Below, one piece after another: positions 1 to 8,259 of a stretch of 64,000 nt of DNA. Location of the stretch: NCBI RefSeq assembly GCF_013408655.1, contig NZ_JACCBP010000001.1, forward strand, positions 1,860,001 to 1,924,000. Direction: 5' to 3'. The first letter of the stretch is position 1, and the number at the start of each line of letters is the position of its first letter. The notes beneath the pieces were generated by a model. That model worked only from the letters and a program-made list of their open reading frames with translations. It made no database searches and was not told the DNA's origin. A program made the translations under genes and the position numbers. The stretch comes from Pigmentiphaga litoralis (lineage in GTDB: Bacteria > Pseudomonadota > Gammaproteobacteria > Burkholderiales > Burkholderiaceae_B).

Positions 1-452
1 CCATTGATGACGTACTTGTCGCCCTTCTTGACGGCGGTGGTCTTGAGCTTGGTCGTGTCGGTGCCGGTCGTCGGCTCGGTCACGCCCATGGCCTGCAGGC
101 GGGTCTGGCCCGATGCCAGGCGCGGGAGCAGGTCGCGCTTTTGCGCTTCGGAACCGTGACGCACCAGCGTGAACATGTTGTACATCTGGCCATGGACACT
201 GCCGGAGTTGCCGCCGCAGCGGTTGATTTCTTCCAGGATCACCGACGCTTCGGACAGGCCCAGGCCTGACCCGCCGTATTCCGACGGGATCATGGCGGCC
301 AGCCAGCCGGCTTCGGTCAGCGCGTTCACGAAGGTCTCGGGAAACCCGCGGCGTTCGTCCACTTCGCGCCAGTAGGCCGCGTCATAGGACGCACACAAGG
401 CGCGCACGCCTTCACGGATGTCCTGGAAATCTTCGGTGGTTTGCAACGGCAT
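1..452 (-). CDS. Acyl-CoA dehydrogenase, N-terminal part (cut by window edge)
   Basis: The minus-strand reading frame begins at an ATG at 452 and runs off the left edge, so only about 150 residues are visible. The protein opens MPLQTTEDFQDIREGVRALC and carries segments typical of the FAD-dependent acyl-CoA dehydrogenase family: IPSEYGGSGLGLSEA, then a helix rich in family residues, then AMGVTEPTTGTDT, the middle-domain stretch that packs against flavin and substrate. The reaction would be alpha,beta-dehydrogenation of an acyl-CoA thioester in the cytoplasm. The dehydratase gene starting at 1326 ends 10 bases upstream on the same strand, so the two probably form one operon in which an unsaturated acyl-CoA is made and hydrated. 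The substrate cannot be told from this part. The family call is secure, but the C-terminal catalytic base lies outside the window. Confidence 0.85.
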   Translation of the reverse strand, partial: MPLQTTEDFQDIREGVRALCASYDAAYWREVDERRGFPETFVNALTEAGWLAAMIPSEYGGSGLGLSEASVILEEINRCGGNSGSVHGQMYNMFTLVRHGSEAQKRDLLPRLASGQTRLQAMGVTEPTTGTDTTKLKTTAVKKGDKYVIN

Positions 453-462
453 ACAGTCCTCG

Positions 463-1326
463 TCAGTCGAATTCGATGTCGGCGCGCTGAGCGGCGCCCT
501 GTTGGTTGGCGGCCCACACCTGTGCATGGCCCGGTTCGGTGATACGACCGCCGACGTAGAACGCGTCGGGTACGGTCAGCGGACGGACGCCGCGAAAAGC
601 AAAAGTCTTGACCCGGGCTTCGGGATTGGCGCGCATAAAGGATCGGAGCGCAAGCGTCGCGATCAGCGGACCGTGCACCACCAGTCCCGCGTAGCCTTCC
701 ACCTCGGTCACGTACGGAAAGTCGTAATGGATGCGGTGTCCGTTGAAGGTCACTGCCGAATACCGGAACAGCAGCGTCGGCGTCGGCGTCACGTCTTCAC
801 GCCATTGCGGGGCGTCAACCGGCGTGTCGTCCTTCAACTTGGGCGGCGTGGCTTCGCGATACACGATGTCGTGGTCGTCGCGCAGGGCCAGTTGCCCCTG
901 CTGCGAGATTTCGTGGCGCACGGTCACGAACAGGAGCGATCCGGTGCGGCCGTGCTTTTCTTCGATCCGCGTGATGGTCGACACGCGGTGCGCATCGACA
1001 CCGACGCGCAGCGGTGCGTGAAATTCGAGCCGGCTGCCCGCCCACATGCGGTTGCGGCCTTCGGCAGGCGGCAGGAAACCGCCACGCGCCGGGTGACCGT
1101 CCTGGCCGATGCCATCAGGCTGCACGGGTTGCTGGAAATAGGCCCAATGCCACAGCAGCGGCAAGGCACTGCCGGGGGCCGGCGTGGGCTCGCCCAGGGT
1201 GGCGGCAATACGGACGGCCAGGTTATGGCTGATCTGATCGGTGCAGGTTTCGGTGCGCCCAAGCCAGGGGTTGGTGTCCAGGCCCTTGGCCGCGTCGGCG
1301 GGATCGTTCGTGGTCGCTGCACCCAT
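463..1326 (-). CDS. MaoC/FAS1-type acyl-CoA dehydratase (mesaconyl-C4-CoA hydratase-like)
   Basis: This 287-residue protein has the layout of long single-chain hotdog dehydratases. An N-terminal half (about 20-150) carries LPLLWHWAYFQQPVQPDGIG and a GGFLPP segment. A C-terminal half has FRYSAVTFNGHRIHYDFPYV, then GYAGLVVHGPLIATL, the usual signature of the MaoC N-terminal/FAS1-like dehydratase family that includes mesaconyl-C4-CoA hydratase. Its length matches those enzymes (about 280-290). It lies immediately upstream of the acyl-CoA dehydrogenase on the same strand and divergent from a LysR regulator, which suggests a regulated small organic acid or CoA-ester pathway. The exact substrate is inference. 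Itaconyl-CoA or another enoyl-CoA hydratase are equally possible readings. Confidence 0.7.
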   Translation of the reverse strand: MGAATTNDPADAAKGLDTNPWLGRTETCTDQISHNLAVRIAATLGEPTPAPGSALPLLWHWAYFQQPVQPDGIGQDGHPARGGFLPPAEGRNRMWAGSRLEFHAPLRVGVDAHRVSTITRIEEKHGRTGSLLFVTVRHEISQQGQLALRDDHDIVYREATPPKLKDDTPVDAPQWREDVTPTPTLLFRYSAVTFNGHRIHYDFPYVTEVEGYAGLVVHGPLIATLALRSFMRANPEARVKTFAFRGVRPLTVPDAFYVGGRITEPGHAQVWAANQQGAAQRADIEFD

Positions 1327-1455
1327 GTCGCTGCATTCCTGTCGTCTATCTGGAGCGTAAGGATGCGGAAAGGGGTACCCTTCTGTAAATTCACATTTTT
1401 CTTACCCGGCGTTCGCCTGCCACGAACGCCGAGCCAGCCCGCTCCCCAGGATTCC
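1327..1455. promoter_or_regulatory. Divergent promoter region between dehydratase and LysR gene
   Basis: This 129-base stretch separates two oppositely oriented start codons. Local AT content rises around 1386-1402 (taaattcacatttttctta), which is where a LysR regulator would be expected to bind. No clear -35/-10 pair or T-N11-A palindrome could be fixed with confidence. Confidence 0.35.
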
Positions 1456-2355
1456 ATGCATTTCGATCTGGCCGACCTTCGGCTTTTCATCCAGGTAGCG
1501 CAGGGCCCCAGCCTGACCCAGGGCGCGCGCCGCGCCAGCCTGTCGCTGGCCGCGGCCAGCGCGCGCATCAAAGCGCTGGAAGGCCAGCTCAACACCCGAC
1601 TGCTGTATCGGGACAGCCGCGGCGTGGAATTGACGCCCGCCGGCCAGCGCCTGCTGCAGCATGCGCGGCTGGTCATGCGCCAGGTCGATTATCTGAAGAA
1701 TGAATTCACGGACTACGGCGGCGATGGCGCCGGCCACATCCGCATCTTTGCCAACACCACGGCAACGACCGAATTCCTGCCCGAAATTCTGGCAGGCTTT
1801 CTATCGACCCGGCCGGGCGTCACGATCGATCTGCAGGAACGCCTGACGCGCGACATCGTGCGCGGCGTGGTCGACGGTTCCACGGATCTCGGCATTACCG
1901 CCGGCCCCATCGTCGCCCCCGAATTGCAGATGATTCATTTCAGCACCGACCGCCTCGTGCTGGTCGTGGCCAGCGATCATGCGCTGGCCGCCCGCGACAC
2001 GATCAAGCTGGAAGAGATCCTGCAGTACCAGCACATCGCCCTGCACGAAGGCAGCACCATGCTTGCCTTTCTGCGAGAACAGGTCGAACAGCACGGAGTG
2101 TCATTGCTGCTGCGCATTCAGGTGTCGAGCTTCGAAGCGGTGTGCCGCATGGTCGAAGCCGACGTCGGCATCGGCGTCATTCCTGAATCGTCCGCGCTGC
2201 GCCATCGGCAGACGATGGGCATCAAGATCATCGCTCTTGACGAACCCTGGGCCGTGCGCGAACGCAGCATTCTGATCCGCGATCTGGAAGGCCTGCCCGG
2301 CTGCGTGCATGCGCTGGTCGCAGCGATCAAGGCGCATCAGGGAAGCGGCGCGTAA
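1456..2355 (+). CDS. LysR-family transcriptional regulator
   Basis: This 299-residue protein has an N-terminal winged helix-turn-helix (about 1-62; FIQVAQGPSLTQGARRASLS, RIKALEGQLNTRLLYRDSRG, LTPAGQRLL) followed by a periplasmic-binding-protein-like effector domain from about 90. The frame is open far upstream, but translation most likely begins at the ATG at 1456, because the peptide from there matches the normal LysR start (DLRLFIQVA) and length. The gene points away from the dehydratase/acyl-CoA dehydrogenase operon, so it probably controls that operon and itself; this is inferred from gene arrangement. It ends just before a strong bidirectional terminator. The effector is unknown. Confidence 0.92.
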   Translation: MHFDLADLRLFIQVAQGPSLTQGARRASLSLAAASARIKALEGQLNTRLLYRDSRGVELTPAGQRLLQHARLVMRQVDYLKNEFTDYGGDGAGHIRIFANTTATTEFLPEILAGFLSTRPGVTIDLQERLTRDIVRGVVDGSTDLGITAGPIVAPELQMIHFSTDRLVLVVASDHALAARDTIKLEEILQYQHIALHEGSTMLAFLREQVEQHGVSLLLRIQVSSFEAVCRMVEADVGIGVIPESSALRHRQTMGIKIIALDEPWAVRERSILIRDLEGLPGCVHALVAAIKAHQGSGA

Positions 2356-2372
2356 ACGCACGTCGCACAAAC

Positions 2373-2411
2373 AAAAAGCCCCGCCTCTTTGCAGAGAGCG
2401 GGGCTTTTTTC
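2373..2411. terminator. Bidirectional intrinsic terminator
   Basis: A hairpin with AAAAAGCCCCGC on the left and GCGGGGCTTTTTT on the right gives a GC-rich stem flanked by an A tract and a T tract. It therefore terminates in both directions. It sits between the convergent LysR gene (ends 2355) and histone-like gene (ends 2452). Confidence 0.93.
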
Positions 2412-2451
2412 GTCCCGACCGGCACGCCGGCGGGGCGATTACAGCGGGTAC

Positions 2452-3198
2452 TTACGCGGCGCTGGTTGGCGTTGCGTCAGCAGCCAGCACGTCGGTCGAT
2501 GCCGGCGTGGCAGCGGCAGGTGCCGGAGCGGCTGCAGGAGCAGCGGCCTTCTTGGCCGGCGCGCGCTTGGCGGCTGGCTTCTTGGCGGCGGCTTTCTTTG
2601 CAGGTGCAGCGTCGGCCGACTTGGCAGCTGGCTTGGCGGCAGCGGTCTTGGTCGACTTGGCCGACTTCGCAGCCTTGGCCGGAGCGGCAGGCTTGGCAGC
2701 GTCAGCCGCAGGCTTGGCAGCCGACTTCTTGGATGCCTTCGAAGCGCGCACGGCCTTCGTTGCTGGCTTTGCGGCGTCGGCAGGCTTGGCAGCAGCCGTC
2801 TTGACCGACTTGGCAGGCGCCTTCTTGGCGACAGCTTTCTTTGCGGCTGGCTTGGCAGCAGCAGGTTGAGCCGCAGCGGCGGGCTTCGTCGACGCCGACT
2901 TCTTGTCGGCGGCGACGACGGCCTTCGCTTCCTTCATCGCGGCCTTCATGGCTTTTTCGGCCAGGCTCAGACGCTGCGATGCATCCTTGCGAGCGGCATC
3001 GGCGCGTGCGATGGCTTTCTTGGCGGCGTCACCCAGGCGGGTTGCCGTGGCTTCGAGCTTCATCAGAACGTTCGAGCCGGCGGACTTCGCAGGCGCTGCT
3101 TTCTTGGCTACCGATTTTGTCGGGGCGACCTTTGCAGTCGTCACTTTCTTAACCGCTGGTTTGGCGGATGCTTTACCGGTTTGCAATTTTTTGACCAT
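2452..3198 (-). CDS. Histone H1-like Lys/Ala/Pro-rich DNA-binding protein
   Basis: This 248-residue protein is dominated by Lys, Ala and Pro. Its basic N-terminus (MVKKLQTGKASAKPAVKK) is followed by a more ordered helical segment at about 42-100 (VLMKLEATATRLGDAAKKAI, ASQRLSLAEKAMKAAMKEA). A long disordered tail has repeated AKPA, KKA, PAKS and AAKP motifs, ending in an acidic-neutral cap (ASTDVLAADATPTSAA). This resembles the bacterial H1-like/AlgP-type chromatin proteins of Burkholderiales and Pseudomonas, which bind DNA non-specifically through their tails. The C-terminal part has low sequence complexity, so gene size may vary among strains. It is monocistronic, between its own upstream region and a shared terminator. 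Family level is clear; physiological role is not. Confidence 0.8.
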   Translation of the reverse strand: MVKKLQTGKASAKPAVKKVTTAKVAPTKSVAKKAAPAKSAGSNVLMKLEATATRLGDAAKKAIARADAARKDASQRLSLAEKAMKAAMKEAKAVVAADKKSASTKPAAAAQPAAAKPAAKKAVAKKAPAKSVKTAAAKPADAAKPATKAVRASKASKKSAAKPAADAAKPAAPAKAAKSAKSTKTAAAKPAAKSADAAPAKKAAAKKPAAKRAPAKKAAAPAAAPAPAAATPASTDVLAADATPTSAA

Positions 3199-3225
3199 GT
3201 CTTTCTCTAGAGAGTCGAGCGCGCA

Positions 3226-3253
3226 GTGTTAATGCGACACGCTACTCTGTCAA
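3226..3253 (-). promoter_or_regulatory. Candidate sigma-70 promoter for the H1-like gene
   Basis: On the minus strand a consensus TTGACA (3248-3253) is followed after 16 bases by a weak -10, TAACAC (3226-3231), about 28 bases upstream of the H1-like start codon. A second TTGACA lies at 3260-3265. The -35 is exact but the -10 matches only half of the consensus. Confidence 0.35.
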
Positions 3254-3386
3254 CCCTTATGTCAATAAAAAAGAAGCGACATCGCAACAGCACATTGCTG
3301 GAACGAATCTGGCGATGCGTGAAGCGTGTCACCTTGATGCGATCGCTTCGACAACAGCCGGCCCCGCGAGGCCCGGCCGTGCCGGC

Positions 3387-4100
3387 TCAACCGCCGAGGT
3401 AAGCCTCGACGAGACGATCGTCCTTGAGCAATTCCTGGCCGCTGCCGCTGAGGGCGATGCTGCCGTTTTCGAGCACATACGCGCGCTGCGCGATCTTCAG
3501 TGCCTGACGCACGTTCTGCTCGACGAGGAAGATGGTGAGACCTTCACGATTGATCTCGCGAAGGATGCGGAAGATCTCTTGCACGATGATCGGCGCCAGG
3601 CCCATCGACGGTTCATCGAGCAACAACAGACGCGGCTTGGCCATGAGTGCACGACCGATCGCAAGCATCTGCTGTTCGCCGCCGGACAGGTTGCCGGCCA
3701 TGCCGTCGAGCCGTTCCTTCAGTCGCGGGAACAGATGGAAGACATGCTCGAGATCGGCGCCGACCGCGCTGCGATCCTTGCGTGTGTAGGCGCCCAGTTC
3801 CAGGTTCTCGCGCACCGTCATGGTGGTGAGAATGGCGCGGCCTTCGGCGACCTGCACGACGCCGCGCTGCACGATCTTGTGGGGCGACAGCTTGCCGAGG
3901 TCTTCGCCATCGAACACGATGCTGCCGCCGTTCTTCTTGACGAGGCCCGACAGCGCAAGCAGCGTGGTCGACTTGCCCGCGCCGTTGGATCCGACCAGCG
4001 TGGTGATCTCGCCTTCGCGCAGTTCGAAGTCGATGCCCTTGACTGCCTCGATGTGTCCATAGGCAACCTTCAGGCCCGACACCTTCATCAGCGTACTCAT
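3387..4100 (-). CDS. livF: Branched-chain amino acid ABC transporter ATP-binding protein LivF
   Basis: This 237-residue ATPase has Walker A GSNGAGKST (about 38-46), the ABC signature LSGGEQQ, Walker B LLLLDEPSMGL and the H-loop region LVEQNV. It is the usual LivF size and matches the family closely (MKVSGLKVAYGHIEAVKGID). It would hydrolyse ATP at the inner membrane to drive uptake of Leu/Ile/Val-type or related amino acids and organic acids. Its ATG overlaps the livG stop by four bases (ATGA), so the two are translationally coupled. It is the last gene of the minus-strand livKHMGF unit. Confidence 0.95.
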   Translation of the reverse strand: MSTLMKVSGLKVAYGHIEAVKGIDFELREGEITTLVGSNGAGKSTTLLALSGLVKKNGGSIVFDGEDLGKLSPHKIVQRGVVQVAEGRAILTTMTVRENLELGAYTRKDRSAVGADLEHVFHLFPRLKERLDGMAGNLSGGEQQMLAIGRALMAKPRLLLLDEPSMGLAPIIVQEIFRILREINREGLTIFLVEQNVRQALKIAQRAYVLENGSIALSGSGQELLKDDRLVEAYLGG

Positions 4101-4885
4101 GGAAGCACCTCTTCGTTGGCGGGGGTCTCGTCATCGTCGGTGCCGAGATAGGCTTCGATCACCATGGGGTTGCGGCGGATGGCGTCGGGTTCGCCTTCGG
4201 CAATGATGCGGCCGAAGTTGAGCACCGCGATGCGATCGCACAAGCCCATCACGAAACGCATGTCGTGTTCGATCATGAAGATCGTGTAGCCGCGCGCCTT
4301 GATGTTTTCGATCTCGCTCATGAGGTCGACTTTTTCACCCGTGTTCATGCCCGCCACGGGCTCGTCCAGCAGCAGCAGCTTGGGTTCGGTGGCCAGCGCG
4401 CGCGCCAGTTCCAGCTTGCGCTGATCGCCATACGACAGGTTGTCGGCAGTGTCGTTGGCCTTGTGGTCGAGCTTGACCCACGACAGCAGTTCATGCGCCC
4501 GTTCCCGCGCGCGTTTTTCCTGCGCGCGAAAACCGGGCAGGCTCAGGATCAATCCGGCAGGACCGTAGTCCAGATGGCGGTGCATGCCGACCACCACGTT
4601 TTCCAGCAGCGTCATCTCCTTGAAGATGCGGATGTTCTGGAACGTGCGCGCAATGCCGCGGCGGGTGATCTGATGCGGCTTGATGCCCACCAGGCTTTCA
4701 TTGTTGAACGTCAGGCTGCCGCCGGTGGGCGGCAACAGGCCGGTGATCAGGTTGAACACGGTCGTCTTGCCGGCGCCGTTCGGGCCGATCAGCCCGAAAA
4801 TCGTGCCCTGCGGGACGGTGATGTTGACGTCCTGCAGCACGTGCAGTCCGCCGAAGCTTTTCGAGATGGAAGAGAGTTGCAGCAT
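4097..4885 (-). CDS. livG: Branched-chain amino acid ABC transporter ATP-binding protein LivG
   Basis: This 262-residue ATPase has Walker A GPNGAGKTT, the LivG-type signature LSYGDQRKLE, Walker B LLLLDEPVAGM and the C-terminal FGRIIAEGEPDAIRRNP segment typical of LivG. The start codon lies one base from the livM stop and the stop overlaps livF, so the ATPase pair is made together with the permeases. It forms the second nucleotide-binding subunit of the LIV-type transporter encoded here. Confidence 0.95.
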   Translation of the reverse strand: MLQLSSISKSFGGLHVLQDVNITVPQGTIFGLIGPNGAGKTTVFNLITGLLPPTGGSLTFNNESLVGIKPHQITRRGIARTFQNIRIFKEMTLLENVVVGMHRHLDYGPAGLILSLPGFRAQEKRARERAHELLSWVKLDHKANDTADNLSYGDQRKLELARALATEPKLLLLDEPVAGMNTGEKVDLMSEIENIKARGYTIFMIEHDMRFVMGLCDRIAVLNFGRIIAEGEPDAIRRNPMVIEAYLGTDDDETPANEEVLP

Positions 4886-4886
4886 G

Positions 4887-5756
4887 TCAGTGGCCCCCCG
4901 TCTGCCGGTTGCGTCCGAACCAGCGGCGCATGCGCGACGGGTCCCAGATGCCCTTGGGCAGGAACAGCACGATCAGGATCAGGATCAGGCCGTTGATGAC
5001 GAGGCGGAAGTCGTTGAAGGCGCGAAGCATTTCCGGCAGCAAGGTCAGGATCACGGCGCCGACGACCGGGCCGGCGATGCTGCCGATGCCACCCAGGATG
5101 GTCATCGTCAGGATTTCCACGCCGCGGTCAAAGCCGTATTCGTTGGGACCGATAAAGAAGGTCAGGTGCGCATTGAGTGCGCCGGCCAGACCGGCCAGCA
5201 AGGCGCCCAGCACGAAGGCCAGCAGCTTGGTGTTGTTGACGTCGACGCCCATCAGGCCCGCCGCCGTCTCGTCTTCCTTGATGGCTTCGAACGCGCGGCC
5301 GATCTTGGAGCGGCGCAGGCGATACAGCAGCACCAGGGTCAGCAGCACGGCCAAGCCGACGTGCCACCATTCGGTCTGCTGCGGAATGCCGTTCAGGCCC
5401 AGCGCGCCGCCGGTCCAGGATTCGGTGTTCAGGATGAACACGCGGACGACTTCACCGAAGCCCAGCGTGGCCATGGCCAGATACACGCCAGACAGCCGCA
5501 GGGTGGGCTTGCCGATGATGAAGGCCACCAGCATCGGCGCCGCCATGCCGCCCAGCAGCGCGACCGGGAAGGACACTTCGTAGTTCGTTGTCAGGATCGC
5601 GGCCGTGTAGGCGCCGATCCCCATGAAGGCCGCGTTGGCCATGGCCAGCATGCCGCAGGCCAGCGTCAGCCAGATGGACAGCGCCAGCAAGGCATTGGTG
5701 CCAAGACTCAGCACCAGATTGCTGTACACCGACCAGAAATTGTCAAACCATTCCAT
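4887..5756 (-). CDS. livM: Branched-chain amino acid ABC transporter permease LivM
   Basis: This 289-residue polytopic membrane protein has about eight hydrophobic segments. It contains the LivM landmarks GMLAMANAAFMGIGAYTAA, YLAMATLGFGEVVRVF, RSKIGRAFEAIKEDETAA (the coupling loop contacting the ATPases) and GGIGSIAGPVVGA. It pairs with LivH to form the inner-membrane channel. Eighteen bases separate it from the upstream livH stop. Confidence 0.94.
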   Translation of the reverse strand: MEWFDNFWSVYSNLVLSLGTNALLALSIWLTLACGMLAMANAAFMGIGAYTAAILTTNYEVSFPVALLGGMAAPMLVAFIIGKPTLRLSGVYLAMATLGFGEVVRVFILNTESWTGGALGLNGIPQQTEWWHVGLAVLLTLVLLYRLRRSKIGRAFEAIKEDETAAGLMGVDVNNTKLLAFVLGALLAGLAGALNAHLTFFIGPNEYGFDRGVEILTMTILGGIGSIAGPVVGAVILTLLPEMLRAFNDFRLVINGLILILIVLFLPKGIWDPSRMRRWFGRNRQTGGH

Positions 5757-5774
5757 GATGTCTTCTCTACCCTT

Positions 5775-6656
5775 TTACGCCTTGCGTTCCAGCACTTTGC
5801 CGAACAGGCCTTGCGGACGGACGAGCAGGATCAGGAACAACAGACCGAACGCTACGGCGTCGCGCATGGTGGATCCCACGTACGCCACCGACAGCACTTC
5901 GGCAAAACCCAGGAACAGGCCGCCGATCATCGCACCGCGAATGTCGCCCATGCCGCCCAGGATGATGACTGCGATGCCCTTGTGCAGCATCGGCTGGCCC
6001 ATCAGCGGGAACACCGCGTTGGAATACAGGCCGATCAGCACGCCGGCGATGCCGCCCAGCGCGGCCGCCACGAACGACGTCAGCAGGAACAGCCCTTCCA
6101 CATTGATGCCCAGCAAGGATGCCGCCTTGGGCGACTCGGCGATCGCGCGCAAGGCCCGGCCCAGCTGCGTCTTTTTCATCGTGTACATCAGCGCCGCCAT
6201 GAGCGCGAAGGACACGAAGATGATCGTCAGTTCCATGACGGTGACGTGCATGCCGCCGATTTCGAGCGCGTCGTCGGGCGTGATGCCGGCCGGGAAGCGG
6301 ATCGTTTCGGCGCCGAACACGCCCTGCATGCCGTTGTTCAGGACGATCGCCACGCCGATGGTGGCGATCATGGGAATCAGGTGGGGCGCATTGCGCTTGC
6401 GCAGGCGCTTGAGCACCAGCACATCGATCAGCATGCCCAGGATCCCGCTGCCCACGGCGGATGCCACGACCGCGAGCCACAGGGGTGCGTCGAACTTGAG
6501 CACCAGTTGCAGCGCGATATAGGCGCCGGCCATGAAGACCGCGCCGTGCGACAGGTTGATGACGCCCAGCACCCCGAACACCAGGGTGAAGCCGAGCGCG
6601 AACAGGGCGTAAACGCAGCCAAGCGAAAGCGCGTTGACGAGTTGCTGTTCCAGCAT
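5775..6656 (-). CDS. livH: Branched-chain amino acid ABC transporter permease LivH
   Basis: This 293-residue membrane protein begins MLEQQLVNALSLGCVYALFA at an ATG at 6654-6656, with a purine-rich CTGGAAA about nine bases upstream. A GTG at 6689 in the same frame would add eleven non-conserved residues and is less likely. Landmarks are GFTLVFGVLGVINLSHGAVF, GRALRAIAESPKAASLLGI (coupling loop) and GGMGDIRGAMIGGLFLG. It is the first permease of the operon and lies downstream of the binding-protein gene, from which it is separated by a hairpin that may lower its expression relative to the receptor. Confidence 0.94.
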   Translation of the reverse strand: MLEQQLVNALSLGCVYALFALGFTLVFGVLGVINLSHGAVFMAGAYIALQLVLKFDAPLWLAVVASAVGSGILGMLIDVLVLKRLRKRNAPHLIPMIATIGVAIVLNNGMQGVFGAETIRFPAGITPDDALEIGGMHVTVMELTIIFVSFALMAALMYTMKKTQLGRALRAIAESPKAASLLGINVEGLFLLTSFVAAALGGIAGVLIGLYSNAVFPLMGQPMLHKGIAVIILGGMGDIRGAMIGGLFLGFAEVLSVAYVGSTMRDAVAFGLLFLILLVRPQGLFGKVLERKA

Positions 6657-6710
6657 GACAAATTTCCAGCCTGAAAGGGACGGCGACACAACGTGCCGTC
6701 AGAAAACGTC

Positions 6711-6739
6711 AGGGGCGCGGAGCCAGGCTCCACGCCCCT
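6711..6739 (-). terminator. Hairpin between livK and livH (attenuator or mRNA stabiliser)
   Basis: A near-perfect 14-bp inverted repeat (AGGGGCGcGGAGCC against GGCTCCaCGCCCCT) occupies the gap after the binding-protein stop. On the minus strand it is followed by GACGTTTTCTG, a short T run, so it may partially terminate or protect the upstream mRNA. This is consistent with the usual need for more receptor than permease. Confidence 0.65.
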
Positions 6740-6776
6740 GGGAATACCGCGGCAGCGCCGCGACAGCGTGTAGTGC

Positions 6777-7928
6777 TTACTTCTCGATCACGTACTTGCC
6801 GGCCTTCGTGCTCATCACGATGGGGGTCTGCACGGCGTCATAGCCAGCCGGCTTGCCGCCCTTGCCCGCCGCCTGGCGGAAGCTGAAGGAACCGGTTGCG
6901 CCGCTCCACTTCACGGCAGGCAGCGCGTCGTGCAGCGCCTTGCGGTCGGCTTCGAGCTTGCCGGTCAACGACACCTTGCCGAGTGCCTGGGTCACGATAT
7001 AGAACGCATCGTAGGCCTGGGCGGCGAACTGGTCGGGCGCCGCATTGTACTTGGCCTTGTACGCAGCAATGAAGCGCGTGTTTTCGGCGGTCTGGTTTTC
7101 GATCGACCACGGGCTGCCCACCCACAGGCCATCCGACTTTTCCTTGGCCAGATCAAAGATCCGGACCGAGTTCATGCCGTTGCCGCCAATGAAGGGCACG
7201 TTGATGCCGAGCTGGCGCGCGGCGACCATGATCGGGCCGCCTTCGGCGATCAGCGCCGACAGCACGATCGCGTCGGGGTTGGAAGCCTTGATCTTGGTCA
7301 GCTGGGCCTTGAAGTCCACGTCGCCCTTGGCGAACGTTTCGGTCGTGGTGACCGGGATCTTCAGGTCTTCCAGGGCCTTCTTGAAATTGTCGTAGCCGCT
7401 TTTCGTGAAGACGTCGTCGTTGCCATACAACACGGCGACCTTCTTGATGTTGGCGTGGCGCGCGGCCACCTTGATGGTTTCCGGCAGCACGTCGGCTTCG
7501 GTCACGGAATTGCGGAACACGTAGTCACCGATGGAGGTGATGCCGTCGGCCGTGTTGGACGTGCCGAACACCGGCGTCTTGGCGCCCTGGGCGATCGGGT
7601 CGGCGGCCTGCGCCGAGTTCGACAGGGTCGGGCCAAAGACCATCAGGACCTTGTCCTGGAAAATCAGTTTCTTGAAGACGTTGATGGCTTCTTCTTTCTT
7701 GCCCTGTTCGTCTTCGATCACCAGCTTGATGGTGTTGCCGTTCACGCCGCCCTTGGCGTTGACTTCTTCAGCGGCAAGCTGGAAGCCGTTGCGGATGGCA
7801 TTGCCATACTGGCCGGCGCCGCCCGACAGGGCCGCCGCGACACCGATCTTGACTTCGGCCGCGTGGGCAAACGACACCACACCCAGGGCGGCCAGCGCCA
7901 CGAGCGACTTGTTGAAAATTGGATTCAT
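6777..7928 (-). CDS. Branched-chain amino acid ABC transporter substrate-binding protein
   Basis: This 383-residue periplasmic receptor starts MNPIFNKSLVALAALGVVSF and has a classical signal peptide with likely cleavage after AHA (about residue 23). The mature part carries the LivJ/LivK-type type-I periplasmic binding fold: VKIGVAAALSGGAGQYGNAI, AAEEVNAKGGVNG and a VLYGNDDVFTKSG hinge segment. The ATG at 7926-7928 has an AAGGA ribosome site eight bases upstream; an in-frame start at 7982 would add a non-conserved leader. It heads the livKHMGF operon. The ligand is not determinable; such receptors also bind amides or aromatic acids. Confidence 0.92.
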   Translation of the reverse strand: MNPIFNKSLVALAALGVVSFAHAAEVKIGVAAALSGGAGQYGNAIRNGFQLAAEEVNAKGGVNGNTIKLVIEDEQGKKEEAINVFKKLIFQDKVLMVFGPTLSNSAQAADPIAQGAKTPVFGTSNTADGITSIGDYVFRNSVTEADVLPETIKVAARHANIKKVAVLYGNDDVFTKSGYDNFKKALEDLKIPVTTTETFAKGDVDFKAQLTKIKASNPDAIVLSALIAEGGPIMVAARQLGINVPFIGGNGMNSVRIFDLAKEKSDGLWVGSPWSIENQTAENTRFIAAYKAKYNAAPDQFAAQAYDAFYIVTQALGKVSLTGKLEADRKALHDALPAVKWSGATGSFSFRQAAGKGGKPAGYDAVQTPIVMSTKAGKYVIEK

Positions 7929-8259
7929 GCTCTGTTGTCCTTGTAGGCATCGGCTTGTCGTTGCCAGGTGTCTTGGTGTCACCTGCGCAATCCGCCCATG
8001 CGTGGGGCGTCAGCCTGGCCGCATATTCTAGCGGCTGTCCGGACCCGCCACCACCAACACGGTCACATCGGGGGCTGGAAGCGCCCGGTCGGACACCCCG
8101 GCGTGGCGCTCGTGCCACGCCATCGGCACGCCTGCCGCCGTCCCGGGTAAATTGCGGGCTCTCGCCAGGCAGGCGCTGATAGAATCGGCGCGAACACGGC
8201 ACTGTGTGCTCACTCACCCTTTTCCGACGGCCCACGCCTTGTCGCCTGTGCACACTGCC
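7929..8259. promoter_or_regulatory. Divergent intergenic region between liv operon and hybrid kinase
   Basis: These 331 bases separate the start codons of the liv receptor and the hybrid kinase. The receptor ribosome site (AAGGA) lies at the left edge. No convincing promoter hexamers, hairpin or small gene was found in the rest. Confidence 0.35.

Noticed and set aside
418..1455. Upstream extension of the LysR frame
   Set aside because: This part overlaps the dehydratase gene on the other strand and has no LysR similarity; the conserved LysR start lies at 1456.
2452..3198. Identification of the Lys/Ala-rich protein as a phasin
   Set aside because: It lacks the phasin hydrophobic helix pattern, and the PAKKA-type tail fits H1-like proteins better.
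4680..6674. 664-codon plus-strand frame across liv genes
   Set aside because: It is antisense to livG, livM and livH, which match their families; its composition (His, Gln, Asp) is typical of antisense translation.
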